20,677 bases of DNA from a virus. Every line of letters begins with the position of its first letter. The first letter of the stretch is position 1. The position numbers were made by a program, and so were the translations under genes. This document shows, in pieces, positions 20,357 through 20,677 of the stretch. The DNA lies in IMG/VR virus record IMGVR_UViG_3300032331_003279, positions 1 to 20,677 of that record, one strand, 5' to 3'. The notes under the pieces were generated by a model that was not told the DNA's origin, ran no database searches, and worked only from the letters and a program-made list of their open reading frames with translations.

Positions 20357-20602
20357 TCAGGTAGACACAGGATTACGTTTGATTTCCTGAGGTGCAAGCA
20401 ACGTATCAAACGAAGGCAAAGTTACACCCGTCCGTACACAGTGTTTAACTAAGCCACTAAAAAGCCTATTCCGTATAAGTGACTGCTTGTGTACCATATC
20501 AAATAATTTAAGTAAATCTTCTTTCTCTAGTTTTTTAGCGTCCATAAGGACTTGTTGATGTATAAAGTTTTGTTCAGTATCAAGCCATTCAAAACTTAAC
20601 AT
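20357..20602 (-). CDS. nblA: NblA-like phycobilisome degradation protein, 81 aa
   Basis: Residues 7-56 align without gaps to cyanobacterial NblA: LDTEQNF matches the LSxEQQF start, the region ending EKEDLLKLF matches SREDLEDLF at identical spacing, and HKQSLIRNRLFSGLVKH matches RQKMAHENIFKGMIRQ. NblA is an alpha-helical dimer that links phycobilisomes to the ClpC protease. Phage copies are known in freshwater cyanophages and can dismantle the host antenna. This protein has an extra C-terminal tail of about 25 residues (TGVTLPSFDTLL and onward) absent from short NblA. It is encoded on the minus strand, convergent with the replication block. Comparison is from memory. Confidence 0.8.
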   Translation of the reverse strand: MLSFEWLDTEQNFIHQQVLMDAKKLEKEDLLKLFDMVHKQSLIRNRLFSGLVKHCVRTGVTLPSFDTLLAPQEIKRNPVST

Positions 20603-20677
20603 GTTTTTAATGTGATCCGCCTAAATCTAGCAGACACACTGTGGACAGACAAGGTGATTTGCATTACAGTTCGGATC
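20603..20677 (-). promoter_or_regulatory. Upstream region of nblA
   Basis: The 75 bases to the window edge should hold the nblA leader and at least part of its promoter. Read on the minus strand, the last bases before the ATG are AT-rich (ATTAAAAAC) without a Shine-Dalgarno sequence. I see no certain -35/-10 pair. Confidence 0.3.

Noticed and set aside
1-20677. HIP1 (GCGATCGC) repeats typical of many cyanobacterial chromosomes
   Set aside because: I found none by eye, which argues against chromosomal DNA of a HIP1-rich host but is not decisive.

Overview
This window most likely comes from a lytic-type tailed phage of a phycobilisome-bearing cyanobacterium, probably a freshwater cyanophage, though an integrated or plasmid copy is not excluded. 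The main evidence is a minus-strand NblA homologue (phycobilisome-degradation adaptor) at 20357-20602. It sits beside a family A DNA polymerase, an SSB-like protein and a dCTP deaminase/dUTPase-like protein, in a dense array of small unknown genes. Nearly all genes lie on the plus strand and many stop and start codons overlap (ATGA, TAATG, TGATG). I see no rRNA, no standard tRNA, no CRISPR array, and no capsid, terminase or integrase genes.

Layout. (1) 1-2869: small acidic unknown proteins, a duplicated A/C-rich leader, a GP88-like Cys protein and a YkgJ-type CxxCxxCC metal-binding protein. (2) 2870-4182: structure-rich noncoding stretches, two very small predicted membrane/exported proteins (44 and 46 aa), and a tRNA-like fold without a D-arm. 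(3) 4183-9486: an AAA+/VWA module made of a DUF3150-like protein, two unknowns, a MoxR/RavA-type AAA+ ATPase, a 58-aa linker gene and a VWA protein with an intact MIDAS motif. (4) 9565-12898: a dCTP deaminase-like enzyme followed by a recombination-scarred cassette region. It holds a Gly-X hexanucleotide-repeat gene, a truncated paralogue, two LSPAAQ paralogues, and between them a 41-bp tandem repeat that forms a chain of three 14-codon ORFs linked by ATGA overlaps. A NrdR-like zinc ribbon follows. (5) 12874-13268: a short minus-strand gene and decayed-looking sequence. (6) 13269-20349: the replication block (GC-rich unknown, acidic-tail protein, PolA, unknowns, a tail-like protein with DUF5648-type repeats, a Cys/HNH-like plus HTH protein, SSB-like, GC-rich unknown), closed by a strong terminator. 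(7) nblA converges on that terminator.

How the genes may work together. PolA, SSB-like and dCTP deaminase-like proteins would serve phage DNA synthesis. NblA would direct degradation of host light-harvesting antennae, freeing amino acids or reducing photodamage during infection. MoxR plus VWA proteins usually act as a chaperone or remodelling pair, and the target here is unknown. The most unusual sequence features are the ATGA-linked mini-ORF chain (11436-11562), the all-frames-open hexanucleotide repeat gene (10757-10969), the D-armless tRNA-like fold (3425-3488), and a strand-biased CCCACG hexamer. All positions and motifs were read by eye; no database search was run.
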